Positions 55,709-64,000 of a DNA stretch of 64,000 bases are shown piece after piece (position 1 is the first letter of the stretch; the number at the start of each line of letters is the position of its first letter). A model generated the notes under the pieces. That model was not told where the DNA came from. It saw only the letters and a program-made list of their open reading frames with translations, and searched no databases. The position numbers and the translations under genes are program-made. This stretch comes from Aquimarina spinulae (GTDB lineage: Bacteria > Bacteroidota > Bacteroidia > Flavobacteriales > Flavobacteriaceae). The stretch lies in NCBI RefSeq assembly GCF_943373825.1, contig NZ_CALSBP010000003.1, positions 771,001 through 835,000 of the forward strand, read 5' to 3'.

Positions 55709-58700
55709 TTATTCCTCTACAAATGGTGCACCCGCCTCCTGTAATGCTTTTGAAAATGAATTTATCTCATTCTTTAAAGCAGTGAACTTAGAAGTAATAC
55801 TTTTTAATTGGTCATCGATTATCTTCATCGTCTCCAAATGTGTACTGGTTGGCCCATAAGTAGATCGCTCTACACCTTTATAAATAGAAAACATCCTATA
55901 TTCGATGGTAGGTCTTGTCTTCTCACCTACTTGTTGTTTAGAAGTATTTCCGAAGAATTCCTTATTTAGATTTGCTATTCGTTGTTCTAAAATATTTAAG
56001 CGATTATCCAGATCACCAGGAGCACTATTTGTTCTTAATAAGGCAGTTCTCATAGCTTTAATACGTTTTCCTGCCTTATTTACTTTCATACTTAGAGTAG
56101 AAACTCTACCAATTGTATTTTCATAACTTCTCCAGAATGTTGTCACTTTTTCAAGTGCTGCCCCCTTTAATGTACCATTGTACATGCGCTTAACCATAAA
56201 AGAAACAGGATCTGAAAGCTGAGTTACTTTTCCATTTACAACTTTGGATAATGTAGCTGTATACTTTCCCGGAGCAGCCATAAACCCACGGGGAGATCCA
56301 TATAAATTTTCTTGTTTTTCTAAAAAAATTGCGTTTGTAGCTGGATATCGTAAATCCCATGCTACTCTATGAAAACCAGATGTAACAGGTCCTTCGATCC
56401 TACGAATGGTTTTTCCCGAGCTATTTGTTATTGCCAATAGTATACGAGGTTTACTTTCTGTTCGCTCTGTTTCTACATTATCCCAGCCAGGAAAAGCTAT
56501 ATTTTTTCCTTTATTCTTTTTCTCTATCTCTTGTCGGTTTTCTTTACTAGTTTTTAACCCATCCTTTAAGTAGTATGTTAATACGGCTCCAAAGTCTGGA
56601 TTAGGAGCCACATAGTGCGAAGCTCCCTGGCTTCCTTTTTTATCATCAAAACTTAAACTAGGTCTTGGGATGTACCACCATGCATCTCTAGTTGGGAATA
56701 GTGTGGCTTCTTTTTTCAATTTATCTTCAGAAATACTTCTTAAAAGAGAAAAATCGTCAAATACAAAAAAACCTCTCCCAAAAGAAGCACCTACTAGATC
56801 ATTCTCTTTACGCTGAATTACCAAATCACGAAACGAAATTGTAGGTACGCCTCCTTTCAGCTTTACCCAACGATTACCTCCATTTATAGTAAAATAAATC
56901 CCATATTCTGTAGCTGCAAACAAAAGATTAGGTTGTACATGATCCTGAACAATTCTCCACACCAACGTCCTTTTCGGAAGATTTCCTTTTATAGATTTCC
57001 ATGTCCTTCCATTATCAGCACTCTTTACCAAATAAGGATTAAAATCTCCATATTTATGATTATCAAGAGCTACATATACCGTGTTTGCATCAAAAAGATC
57101 TGCCTTAATATCATTAACAAAAGCTGTTGCGGGAACTCCAGGCAGTGTACCTACATCAATTTTTCGCCAACTATTCCCTCCATCTTCTGTCGCTTGAATA
57201 ATCCCATCATCGGTCCCTGCATAAAGTACATCTTCTTGTTTTGGAGATTCTGCTATCGAAGTGATTGTATTATAATTAGACATCGCCAAGAAATCCCAGG
57301 GCGCATCCCATGATTGTTTTTTACCCATAATAGACAATTCTATTCTTTCCTGATTTTTGGTTAAATCTCCTGATATAGCTTTCCATTTATCTCCTCTATT
57401 ATCAGATCTCCATACACGATGAGAAGCAAAATAGATACGAGCAGGGTCATGAGCACTCACCAAAATCGGTGCATCCCAATTAAAACGCTCAAAATTCTCT
57501 TCTGCTGTGGGCTGGGGTTGGATATCAATCACTTCTCCTGTACTTAGATCTACACGAGTTAGATTTCCTTCTTGTCGCTCTGCATACATAATATTAGGGT
57601 TACCAGGTTCTGTAGCAGGTTGATGACCATCCCAATTTAATACAATCTTCCAGTCAGAATTTTGAATGCCATGTAAATTATCTGTTCGTGATGGTCCCCC
57701 TTGTGTACTATTATCTTGGGTTCCTCCATAAATATTGTAAAAAGGCTCAGAATCATCTACAGCCACTTTATAATATTGTGTTACCGGAAGGTTTTCTATA
57801 AACCTCCAATTTTTAGTAAGATCAAAAGTTTCATACAGCCCTCCATCTGTTCCTACCAAAAGGTAATCAGGGTCTTCTTTCTTAAAAGCTATAGCATGAT
57901 TATCGCCATGCTTATGCTCTTCATTCATTCTTGTAAACGTTTTTCCTCCATCTACAGAGATTTGCATTGTATTATCTACCAGATATAGTCTTTCAAAATG
58001 ATGAGGCGATGCATATAACTCTTGATAATAATGTGGTCCTGTAGCCCCTGCAACAGCATTAGATTGTTTTTCCCAGGTAGTACCACGATCTGCAGAACGA
58101 TATACTCCTCCGGTTCTTCGATCTAGTTCAATAGCTGCATATAAAATATCGGGGTGTTGTGGTGAAATAGCTAATCCTATCTTACCCATCCAGGACTTAG
58201 GAAGTCCATTTTTGAGTCTTTCCCATGTTTCACCTCCATCTGTACTACGATACAACCCTGATCCCGGGCCTCCTCCCATATAAGCAGCAACTGTACGATG
58301 TCTCTGCCATGTAGCTGCATAAAGTTGATCTGGATTTCTGGGGTCTATAACCAAATCGGTAACACCAACCCAGGTATCATCTCCTAGTGTTTTTTTCCAT
58401 GTTTTTCCGCCATCAATAGATTTATATAACCCTCGATCTCCTCCTTTTTTCCATAGAGGACCTTGAACGGCGGCCCAAATTACATTAGAGTTTTCTGGAT
58501 GTATAATAATTTTAGAAATATGTTCTGATGCTTTTAACCCCATATTAGTCCATGAAGCTCCCCCATCATCACTGCGATAAATACCATCACCATATCCCAT
58601 ATGTCGTCCTCCTACATTCTCGCCAGTACCTATCCAGATCGTATTATGATTTACAGGATCTATAGTCACACAACCAATAGAATATGATATTTGATCATCA

Positions 58701-58981
58701 AATATTGGTTTCCAGGTAGTTCCTGAGTTTACAGTTTTCCATACTCCTCCCGAACCAACAGCGACATACCAAATACTTTCGTTTTTGGGGTGAATCGCAA
58801 CATCTGCAATCCTACCAGACATAAAAGCCGGGCCTATGTTTCTTAATTTTAATCCAGAGAATACTGAATCTGATAATGCAGTAGATATTTCTTGTTTCGC
58901 TTTAGCACGTTGCCCATAGATTGAAACAGTAAATGCAAGCAAAAATAGTATGAAAAAGAATTGTGTGAATTTTGTTTTCAT
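55709..58981 (-). CDS. Large Asp-box (sortilin/BNR-type) propeller protein
   Basis: The start at 58981 (MKTKFTQFFFILFLLAFTVSIYGQ) gives a signal peptide; nine more residues from 59008 are not needed. The 1090-residue protein holds about ten Asp-boxes of the type SxDGGxxW (SDDGGASWTNMG, SIDGGKTWKKTL, STDGGETWERL, SVDGGKTF, TEDGGNSWRKI, SADNGRTWKSI), arranged as two beta-propellers in the manner of VPS10/sortilin-like and BNR repeat proteins. The last 300 residues add a beta domain (VTSGFHRVAWDLRYP) and coiled coil. No catalytic residues are evident; a surface glycan- or protein-binding role is plausible. Confidence 0.88.
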   Translation of the reverse strand: MKTKFTQFFFILFLLAFTVSIYGQRAKAKQEISTALSDSVFSGLKLRNIGPAFMSGRIADVAIHPKNESIWYVAVGSGGVWKTVNSGTTWKPIFDDQISYSIGCVTIDPVNHNTIWIGTGENVGGRHMGYGDGIYRSDDGGASWTNMGLKASEHISKIIIHPENSNVIWAAVQGPLWKKGGDRGLYKSIDGGKTWKKTLGDDTWVGVTDLVIDPRNPDQLYAATWQRHRTVAAYMGGGPGSGLYRSTDGGETWERLKNGLPKSWMGKIGLAISPQHPDILYAAIELDRRTGGVYRSADRGTTWEKQSNAVAGATGPHYYQELYASPHHFERLYLVDNTMQISVDGGKTFTRMNEEHKHGDNHAIAFKKEDPDYLLVGTDGGLYETFDLTKNWRFIENLPVTQYYKVAVDDSEPFYNIYGGTQDNSTQGGPSRTDNLHGIQNSDWKIVLNWDGHQPATEPGNPNIMYAERQEGNLTRVDLSTGEVIDIQPQPTAEENFERFNWDAPILVSAHDPARIYFASHRVWRSDNRGDKWKAISGDLTKNQERIELSIMGKKQSWDAPWDFLAMSNYNTITSIAESPKQEDVLYAGTDDGIIQATEDGGNSWRKIDVGTLPGVPATAFVNDIKADLFDANTVYVALDNHKYGDFNPYLVKSADNGRTWKSIKGNLPKRTLVWRIVQDHVQPNLLFAATEYGIYFTINGGNRWVKLKGGVPTISFRDLVIQRKENDLVGASFGRGFFVFDDFSLLRSISEDKLKKEATLFPTRDAWWYIPRPSLSFDDKKGSQGASHYVAPNPDFGAVLTYYLKDGLKTSKENRQEIEKKNKGKNIAFPGWDNVETERTESKPRILLAITNSSGKTIRRIEGPVTSGFHRVAWDLRYPATNAIFLEKQENLYGSPRGFMAAPGKYTATLSKVVNGKVTQLSDPVSFMVKRMYNGTLKGAALEKVTTFWRSYENTIGRVSTLSMKVNKAGKRIKAMRTALLRTNSAPGDLDNRLNILEQRIANLNKEFFGNTSKQQVGEKTRPTIEYRMFSIYKGVERSTYGPTSTHLETMKIIDDQLKSITSKFTALKNEINSFSKALQEAGAPFVEE

Positions 58982-59058
58982 GAGAATATAATTGATGGTT
59001 AGCTTCAAAAAGAAGTAGAAAATTATTGTTATTTCAATAATAATCTCTTAACAAAAAC

Positions 59059-59093
59059 ATAAAAGTGCATAAATATTATTTTTACACTTTTAT
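59059..59093 (-). terminator. Possible terminator of the MerC-like gene
   Basis: ATAAAAGTG (59059-59067) pairs with CACTTTTAT (59085-59093) with a 17-base loop, and a T-rich run follows on the minus strand. The long loop makes it weak. Confidence 0.35.
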
Positions 59094-59185
59094 ATTTTCC
59101 TCTTTTCAGCTTTAGATTACTAGCTTTTAAAGCCTAAAGAGGAAATAAATGATCTTATGTAGTAATGATTCTACTATATTCGATG

Positions 59186-59584
59186 TCATTGTTTAATCTT
59201 ACAACTTTTATAATCTTTTGTAAATTTCCAATTATAATAATGAGCTATTATCAAAAAGCCAGTTCCTAAGAAATGTAATGTCTTTTCTACTAAATGATTT
59301 TCTATTAAAAACCCAATACTAAAAAGAGCTAATGTTATTATAAACAGAAAAGATGGTAATGATTTACCGTGGTATTTTTTGTACCCATTATACATTGCAA
59401 ACATTGCAATCATCATGCTGATTCCTATTAAAAAAAACTCATAGAATTCGTCAGTTAAAAAAACAAGCCCCATCAAAGGGAAAAGAGTTATACATATAGG
59501 TAAAAGTATACAATGAAGCATACACAAAAATGATGTAGAAAACCCTATGAAATCCCAATTTACACGTATTGTTTTATGTATCAT
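59186..59584 (-). CDS. MerC-domain membrane protein
   Basis: The 132-residue protein has about four membrane helices and the MerC-like opening WDFIGFSTSFLCMLHCILLPICI (split as FSTSFLCMLHC and LPICITLFPL), with Cys21 and Cys25. MerC takes up Hg(II), but chromosomal MerC-like proteins of flavobacteria sit next to Fur-family genes, as here. The operator candidate at 59763 lies between them. Metal specificity is not shown; zinc is possible. Confidence 0.78.
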   Translation of the reverse strand: MIHKTIRVNWDFIGFSTSFLCMLHCILLPICITLFPLMGLVFLTDEFYEFFLIGISMMIAMFAMYNGYKKYHGKSLPSFLFIITLALFSIGFLIENHLVEKTLHFLGTGFLIIAHYYNWKFTKDYKSCKIKQ

Positions 59585-59762
59585 AATAATATAAAATTGA
59601 TCAATTGTTATAGATCTTATCCCTGTTTTTTTTAGAATAACAGTCGCTTAATTCTTCACTATTGTTATCTCTAACATGAAATATTTTTTATCATAACTAA
59701 AGAGGTTGGTACAATAGCAATCAGATTTTTTTTTGTAATTTTCAATATTGAATCACGTTAAA

Positions 59763-59775
59763 GCAACAGTGTTGC
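59763..59775. promoter_or_regulatory. 13-bp palindrome between merC-like and fur-family genes
   Basis: GCAACAGTGTTGC is a perfect palindrome around a central G, 39 bases before the regulator ATG at 59815. Fur-family proteins bind such inverted repeats, so autoregulation and control of the divergent MerC gene are plausible. Confidence 0.55.
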
Positions 59776-59814
59776 AATAATACAAAAAATATAGTTTTCA
59801 ATTATGCTTTAAGG

Positions 59815-60195
59815 ATGAAAAAAACAAGAAATACGCAAAAACAAGATTTCGTTATTGATATACTTACAAATGCAAGGCATACTATGTCTGTAGAGGCTAT
59901 TTTAAAAGAAATGCCTATAAAGGTTAATAAAACCACCGTATATAGAATCTTAGAACGGTTTGCCGAAAAAGGGAAAGTACATTTTGTAACTGGCGAGGAC
60001 GGCAAAGCTTATTATGCGCTTTGTAATGATTGTAATATCAAACACGAAATGCATAATCATATTCATTTTCAATGCAAATCTTGTAAAAAAGTAACTTGTT
60101 TACCTTATGAAATAGAGGTTCCCGAACTTAAGAACTTTGAAATACAAGAGACTCAATTCCTTATGATAGGAATTTGTGATATGTGTATAAGCTAG
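59815..60195 (+). CDS. Fur-family metalloregulator
   Basis: The 126-residue protein has the winged-helix half (SVEAILKEMPIKVNKTTVYRILERFAEKGKVH, about 25-56; split motif) and a C-terminal half with CxxC pairs C87-C90 and C121-C124 (structural zinc) and the sensor segment HEMHNHIHFQC (H78, H80, H82, H84). This fits Fur/Zur. It is divergent from MerC, and a ZIP transporter lies 2 kb downstream. Zur is the better guess but not certain. Confidence 0.88.
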   Translation: MKKTRNTQKQDFVIDILTNARHTMSVEAILKEMPIKVNKTTVYRILERFAEKGKVHFVTGEDGKAYYALCNDCNIKHEMHNHIHFQCKSCKKVTCLPYEIEVPELKNFEIQETQFLMIGICDMCIS

Positions 60196-60198
60196 AGG

Positions 60199-61374
60199 TC
60201 AATTCTTATATTTTGCCTTTTTACTTCCCGCATACATTTCATACTTAACTAATCGAGCTTCTAACTTTCCGTTAAATACTTTTATTTTTCTGGATGGTCG
60301 AAGTCCGACATGTTTTAAGGCTTCAAGATTTGCAGTAATAAACCAGGCATTGGTACCAGGATAATTTTGTTTCAATGTATCCCCGATTTGCGAATAAAAT
60401 TCTTCTATATTCACTTCTAATCGTTCATCATAAGGAGGATTAAATGCAATATGAAGTAGTCCTTCTACCTCTTTAGTAGATTCAAAGAAATCTCCTTCTT
60501 TTATTTTTATAAAATCAGTAAGATTCGCGTTTTCTACATTTACATTTGCTTTTCTTACGGCCGAATATTCTTTATCTATCCCGATTATAGAATGATGAAA
60601 ATCTCTCGTTTTATTCAGGCAGGCTTCCTCTATTTTTTCAAATAGATCTAAATCCCAATCTAACCATTTTTCGAAAGCAAACTCTTTACGGTTTATATTT
60701 GCCGGAATATTACAAGCAATCATAGCTGCTTCGATAGCCATGGTACCACTACCACACATAGGGTCTAAAAAATCACTTTGCCCATCCCAACCAGAAAGTA
60801 ACAACAGGCCAGCTGCCAAAACTTCATTAATTGGAGCAATATTAGTTGCTGTACGGTATCCTCTATGATGTAATGATCCTCCAGAACTATCTAATGACAC
60901 TGTACATAGATCACGTTGAATATGAATATCAATCGAAAGATCAGGGTATTCTGTATCTACATTTGGTCTCTCGCCTGTTTCTTTTCTAAACTGATCTACA
61001 ATCGCATCTTTTGTCTTTAATGCAATAAACTGAGAATGGCTAAAAATAGTAGAATTAACTGTGGCCGAAATAGCAAAAGTATCTTCTAAACTTAAATACT
61101 CTTGCCACCGTATACTCTGAATGAAATTATATATATCATTTTCGTTTCTTACTTTTTTGGAAGTAATTGGTTTTAAAATTTTCACTGCAGTTCTCAAACA
61201 TAAATTTGCTTTATACATAAAGCCTGTGTCCCCATAAAAACTAACCATGCGATTCCCAATTTCTACTTTTTGAGCACCTATTTTTCTAAGTTCACTTGCA
61301 AGAACTTCTTCAAAACCATAAAGGGTTTTGGCTACCATTTTAAACGAATTACCCACTATTCTCTTTTTCGACAC
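60199..61374 (-). CDS. THUMP-domain RNA guanine-N2 methyltransferase (RlmL-type)
   Basis: The 391-residue protein has an N-terminal THUMP-like part (about 12-160; MVAKTLYGFEEVLASELRKIGAQKVE, given as GFEEVLASELRKIGAQ) and a methyltransferase core with SSGGSLHHRGYR, DPMCGSGTMAIEAAMIACNIP and FNPPYDERL, where NPPY is the catalytic motif of N2-G methyltransferases. It resembles the N-terminal half of RlmL (G2445 of 23S rRNA). The stop lies 3 bases after the Fur gene's. Target site is inferred. Confidence 0.88.
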   Translation of the reverse strand: MSKKRIVGNSFKMVAKTLYGFEEVLASELRKIGAQKVEIGNRMVSFYGDTGFMYKANLCLRTAVKILKPITSKKVRNENDIYNFIQSIRWQEYLSLEDTFAISATVNSTIFSHSQFIALKTKDAIVDQFRKETGERPNVDTEYPDLSIDIHIQRDLCTVSLDSSGGSLHHRGYRTATNIAPINEVLAAGLLLLSGWDGQSDFLDPMCGSGTMAIEAAMIACNIPANINRKEFAFEKWLDWDLDLFEKIEEACLNKTRDFHHSIIGIDKEYSAVRKANVNVENANLTDFIKIKEGDFFESTKEVEGLLHIAFNPPYDERLEVNIEEFYSQIGDTLKQNYPGTNAWFITANLEALKHVGLRPSRKIKVFNGKLEARLVKYEMYAGSKKAKYKN

Positions 61375-61448
61375 GAAGGTATTTAAATTTTTAAGTGTAA
61401 AGGTTTAAAACTTTAAACGACTTCTATAATTAAACCGTAAAAATACAC

Positions 61449-61456
61449 TAATTTTG
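61449..61456 (+). promoter_or_regulatory. -7 element of the methyltransferase gene, leaderless-type
   Basis: TAATTTTG ends 6 bases before the ATG at 61463 in the string TTTGCGCCCTATG, the same layout as in front of rlmD. This supports 61463 over the TTG at 61454, which lies within the promoter. Confidence 0.5.
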
Positions 61457-61462
61457 CGCCCT

Positions 61463-62194
61463 ATGCTAAAAGATTCAACAATGTGGTATGCATCATGGTT
61501 TGACACACCATACTATCATATCTTATACAAAGACAGAGATCATACTGAGGCTAAAGACTTTATGGATAACATCACTAAGTATTTAAGCTTAGAAGCTGGT
61601 GAAAAAATTTTGGACTTAGCTTGTGGTAAAGGCCGACATAGTATCTATTTAAATACATTAGGTTATGATGTAACTGGTGTAGATCTTTCTAAAAATAGTA
61701 TCGAATATGCTTCACAATTTGAGAACGAAACGTTAAAATTTAGGGTACACGATATGTGTCAGCCATATTCTGAAAAATTCTCTGCTGTTTTTAACCTTTT
61801 TACTAGTTTTGGTTATTTTGACAAGGAAGAGGATAATCTAAATACAATTAAGGCTATTAAGTCAAATCTAAATGAAAAAGGATTTGGTGTTATTGATTTT
61901 ATGAATGTCGATTATATCATTAACAATCTGGTAGCCCAAGAAACAAAAGAAGTTAATAACATCTTATTCAATATTAAGAGATACTATCAAGATGGATATA
62001 TCTTTAAAGAAATTGGATTTAGAGATAATAATGAAGATTTTTTATTTACAGAACGTGTTAAAAGCATTACACTAAGTGATTTTAAAAATTACTTTACAAA
62101 TGCTAATGTAAATTTATTGGATATTTTTGGTAATTATCAACTTCAGAAATTTGACAAAACTACTTCGCCAAGACTCATATTAATTTTTAAATAG
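61463..62194 (+). CDS. Class I SAM-dependent methyltransferase
   Basis: The 243-residue protein starts MLKDSTMWYASWFDTPYYHILYKDRDH (N-terminus of a known small methyltransferase family) and carries motif I KILDLACGKGRHSIYL (about 47-62), then VTGVDLSKNSIEYA and FNLFTSFGYFD. Substrate unknown. The last base of its stop TAG is the first base of the next gene's GTG start (TAGTG), so translation is coupled. Confidence 0.85.
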   Translation: MLKDSTMWYASWFDTPYYHILYKDRDHTEAKDFMDNITKYLSLEAGEKILDLACGKGRHSIYLNTLGYDVTGVDLSKNSIEYASQFENETLKFRVHDMCQPYSEKFSAVFNLFTSFGYFDKEEDNLNTIKAIKSNLNEKGFGVIDFMNVDYIINNLVAQETKEVNNILFNIKRYYQDGYIFKEIGFRDNNEDFLFTERVKSITLSDFKNYFTNANVNLLDIFGNYQLQKFDKTTSPRLILIFK

Positions 62195-62871
62195 TGTATA
62201 ACTATATATTATCTATAACAGCTGTATTTATAGGAGCTTTATTAGTTTTTATTTTTAAAACTTCTAACCAAAAGAGCTTAAAACTACTTTTAGCTTTCAG
62301 TGGTGCTTTTCTTCTTGCAATCACCATTTTTGACTTATTACCAGAGGTATTTGAAGATAATCTCTTTGCAAAACGTACTGGTGTTTGGATTATGATCGGT
62401 ATTCTTCTTCAAAAAGTACTAGAATACTTCTCTAAAGGAGCAGAACATGGACATATACATCTTCATAAAGAGACTCGCCAGATTCCAAAATTATTATTTA
62501 TTAGTTTAGGTCTACATGCTATACTCGAAGGGTTTCCGATACACCATACAGACGGAATTTTATTAGGTATAATTATACATAAAATTCCTATTGCTATGAT
62601 TTTGACCACATTTTTATTAAATACCAAAATCAAAAAAAGTGTCATTATCATATCTTTGACTTTATTTGCACTAATGACTCCTCTGGGGACTTTTATTTCT
62701 GAAAACTTTACTATGATTCAGGATTATTATAAAGAAATTACTGCGTTGGTTATTGGTATATTTCTACACGTATCTACTACAATTCTGTTTGAAAGTAATG
62801 AAGGCCACAAATTTAATATTACAAAACTTATGGTTATTCTTATAGCTACAGTTACGGCATATATTATATAA
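62194..62871 (+). CDS. ZIP-family metal transporter (GTG start)
   Basis: The 225-residue membrane protein has about seven helices. The ZIP signature is in helices 4-5: LHAILEGFPI (H108, E112) and HKIPIAM (H129). A His-rich loop HGHIHLH (85-91) precedes it. ZIP proteins bring zinc or other divalent metals into the cytosol. The GTG start overlaps the upstream stop, and its own stop overlaps the next ATG (TAATG). Coupling with a methyltransferase is odd but probably operon economy. Confidence 0.9.
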   Translation: MYNYILSITAVFIGALLVFIFKTSNQKSLKLLLAFSGAFLLAITIFDLLPEVFEDNLFAKRTGVWIMIGILLQKVLEYFSKGAEHGHIHLHKETRQIPKLLFISLGLHAILEGFPIHHTDGILLGIIIHKIPIAMILTTFLLNTKIKKSVIIISLTLFALMTPLGTFISENFTMIQDYYKEITALVIGIFLHVSTTILFESNEGHKFNITKLMVILIATVTAYII

Positions 62872-63299
62872 TGTTTAGTAAATCAGAATCAAAACAAATA
62901 CGTCAGGAATTCTGGACCAGTTTTGGTAAAGAATACCCTCGTAAGTGGCTATTGTATAATACCAAAATTAAAGATGTAACCCTTAAATTTACATTTACTA
63001 CAAAAAAGGCCCAAGTATCTATTGATATCGAACCCTATGATAAGATAATAAAGGCATATTATTATGATAAATTCATTAGTTTAAAAAAGATTCTTACCAG
63101 TGAATTTATAGAAGATATTATTTATGATGAGTTCTACGAACTTGATAGCGGTAAAGTTATATCTCGTATATATGTAGAGATCGATAATGTAAGTATCCAT
63201 AATAGGAACACTTGGTCCCAAACCATGGCTTTTTTATCAAAAAACATGGATAAACTTGAAGAGTTTTTCTTAGAGTATAAAGAATACATTAGTGATTAA
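62871..63299 (+). CDS. DUF4268 domain protein
   Basis: The 142-residue protein begins FSKSESKQIRQEFWTSFGKEYPRKWLLYNTKI (given as KQIRQEFWTSFGKEYPRKW), the DUF4268 pattern, followed by strands KDVTLKFTFTTKKAQVSIDIE and a C-terminal helix. DUF4268 folds resemble nuclease-associated domains, but the lone short form has no known activity. It is translationally coupled to the ZIP gene (TAATG). Confidence 0.85.
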   Translation: MFSKSESKQIRQEFWTSFGKEYPRKWLLYNTKIKDVTLKFTFTTKKAQVSIDIEPYDKIIKAYYYDKFISLKKILTSEFIEDIIYDEFYELDSGKVISRIYVEIDNVSIHNRNTWSQTMAFLSKNMDKLEEFFLEYKEYISD

Positions 63300-63622
63300 G
63301 TTTAGTTACTAAAAGTGTTCGATACTCATTTATCGGTTACATATTCCATTCTACAAGTTATTATTCTCCTCTACTAGGGGATTAGAATTGGTTACTTAAA
63401 GGCAATCTCATTTCATTTAAAAAATTGATATAAATACTATTCAACTACATAGATAGTTATTTTAAATATATAATTAGACAATTATATCAAAAAGTAAGTT
63501 TAAGACTACATTAAATAACGTATTACAAACAAAAACCTCATTTTAATCATGATTTTATGCATTTAAACTGATTATTTGATATTTTTTTAATATATTTAGA
63601 TACCCCAAAATCTATACTGAAC
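63300..63622. other. Intergenic region before the last gene
   Basis: In 323 AT-rich bases no gene, hairpin with a T-run or clear promoter consensus was found. Confidence 0.4.
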
Positions 63623-64000
63623 ATGAAGATTGTCAAAATTAAGAAGCATTACATATGTTTACTATGTATAAGTTTGCTTTATTCTGTTGTATATACTCAA
63701 CAATATGAAGAAATGTCTTTCTCGGAATTAGAAAATGCAATTATCCATACCGAAGACCATTTAAATTCAACAATAAGAAGAGCCAATGGTATAATGATTA
63801 TTGAAACAATAATTGATATTTCCGAAAAATTTAATCCTAAACAAGAATATTATTTAAAAGGATACTCCTACAATTTGCTTGGAAAAATTCACTTTTCGAC
63901 TAAAGATTATAAAGAAGCTCTTAGAAATTATAAAATTGCAGAATTATTTATAAAAGAACTTGAAGGTTTTCCGGAGCTAGCAATAGATATAAATAACAAC
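63623..64000 (+). CDS. TPR-repeat exported protein, N-terminal part (cut by window end)
   Basis: ATG at 63623 opens a frame that stays open to the last base (126 codons visible). It begins with a signal sequence (MKIVKIKKHYICLLCISLLYSVVYTQ) and continues as TPR repeats, clearest in YLKGYSYNLLGKIHFSTKDYKEALRNYKIAELF (about 80-112; split motif LLGKIHFSTKDYKEALRNY). Proteins of this type often continue into a histidine kinase or LuxR-type DNA-binding domain, but that part is outside the window. Confidence 0.75.
   Translation, partial: MKIVKIKKHYICLLCISLLYSVVYTQQYEEMSFSELENAIIHTEDHLNSTIRRANGIMIIETIIDISEKFNPKQEYYLKGYSYNLLGKIHFSTKDYKEALRNYKIAELFIKELEGFPELAIDINNN

Overview
The window looks like chromosomal DNA of a marine-type member of the Flavobacteriaceae (Bacteroidota); an Aquimarina-like genus is a guess from overall gene style. 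The signs are an AT-rich sequence, almost no Shine-Dalgarno sites, promoters of the TTG / TAnnTTTG type, a 6S-Flavo-like RNA between zapA and rny, many Bacteroidota-specific families (DUF2911, DUF6452, DUF6048, DUF6768, CCC-motif membrane proteins), TonB-dependent uptake, and abundant lipoproteins. No phage, insertion sequence, CRISPR array, rRNA or tRNA was seen.

Region 1 (1-11.4 kb) is accessory. It holds the end of an S41 peptidase, an AraC/GyrI regulator with an extra C-terminal domain, a fungal-type GH72-like glucanosyltransferase homologue, a DinB-like protein, an AraC regulator, a GlcG/HbpS-like protein, an aquaporin stub, an MBL-fold hydrolase with a membrane protein, a MarR regulator next to a serine hydrolase with a TPR tail, and small envelope or cytosolic genes (DUF1697, SRPBCC).

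Region 2 (11.4-22.9 kb) starts with pta-ackA, the acetyl-CoA to acetate pathway; ackA has a frameshift in an A8 run just before its C-terminal catalytic segment. Next come envelope proteins, and an AraC/GyrI regulator divergent from a two-gene secreted-protein operon. That intergenic region holds two nearly identical palindromes placed symmetrically before the two promoters. DUF418, DUF2911, TlpA-like and coiled-coil exported proteins follow.

Region 3 (23-43.3 kb) is the housekeeping core: pheT, a TPR protein with gyrA, clpC, rny, 6S RNA, zapA with a coiled-coil partner, glf divergent from a galactofuranosyltransferase-like gene, an M23 peptidase coupled to a TonB-dependent receptor, and a NifS-type cysteine desulfurase.

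Region 4 (43.4-49.6 kb) has tandem paralogous lipoproteins, a DUF2027/Smr protein, a duplicated two-gene cassette (DUF2752 + CCC-motif membrane protein), ornithine aminotransferase, and an ECF sigma factor with a membrane partner.

Region 5 (49.7-64 kb) holds rlmD, small membrane-anchored unknowns, a DUF6452-DUF6048 pair, gamma-glutamyltransferase, a large Asp-box (sortilin-like) propeller protein, and a metal-related cluster: MerC-like protein, divergent Fur-family regulator with a palindromic site, and a ZIP transporter translationally coupled to a methyltransferase and a DUF4268 protein. The window ends inside a TPR protein.

The best leads are the twin-palindrome divergent promoter (17.1-17.3 kb), the bacterial GH72 homologue, the ackA homopolymer frameshift, the MarR operator that covers its own start codon, the duplicated DUF2752/CCC cassette and the 6S RNA locus. 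I found no convincing wholly new system. All calls rest on reading the sequence and on recalled family features; no database search was possible.
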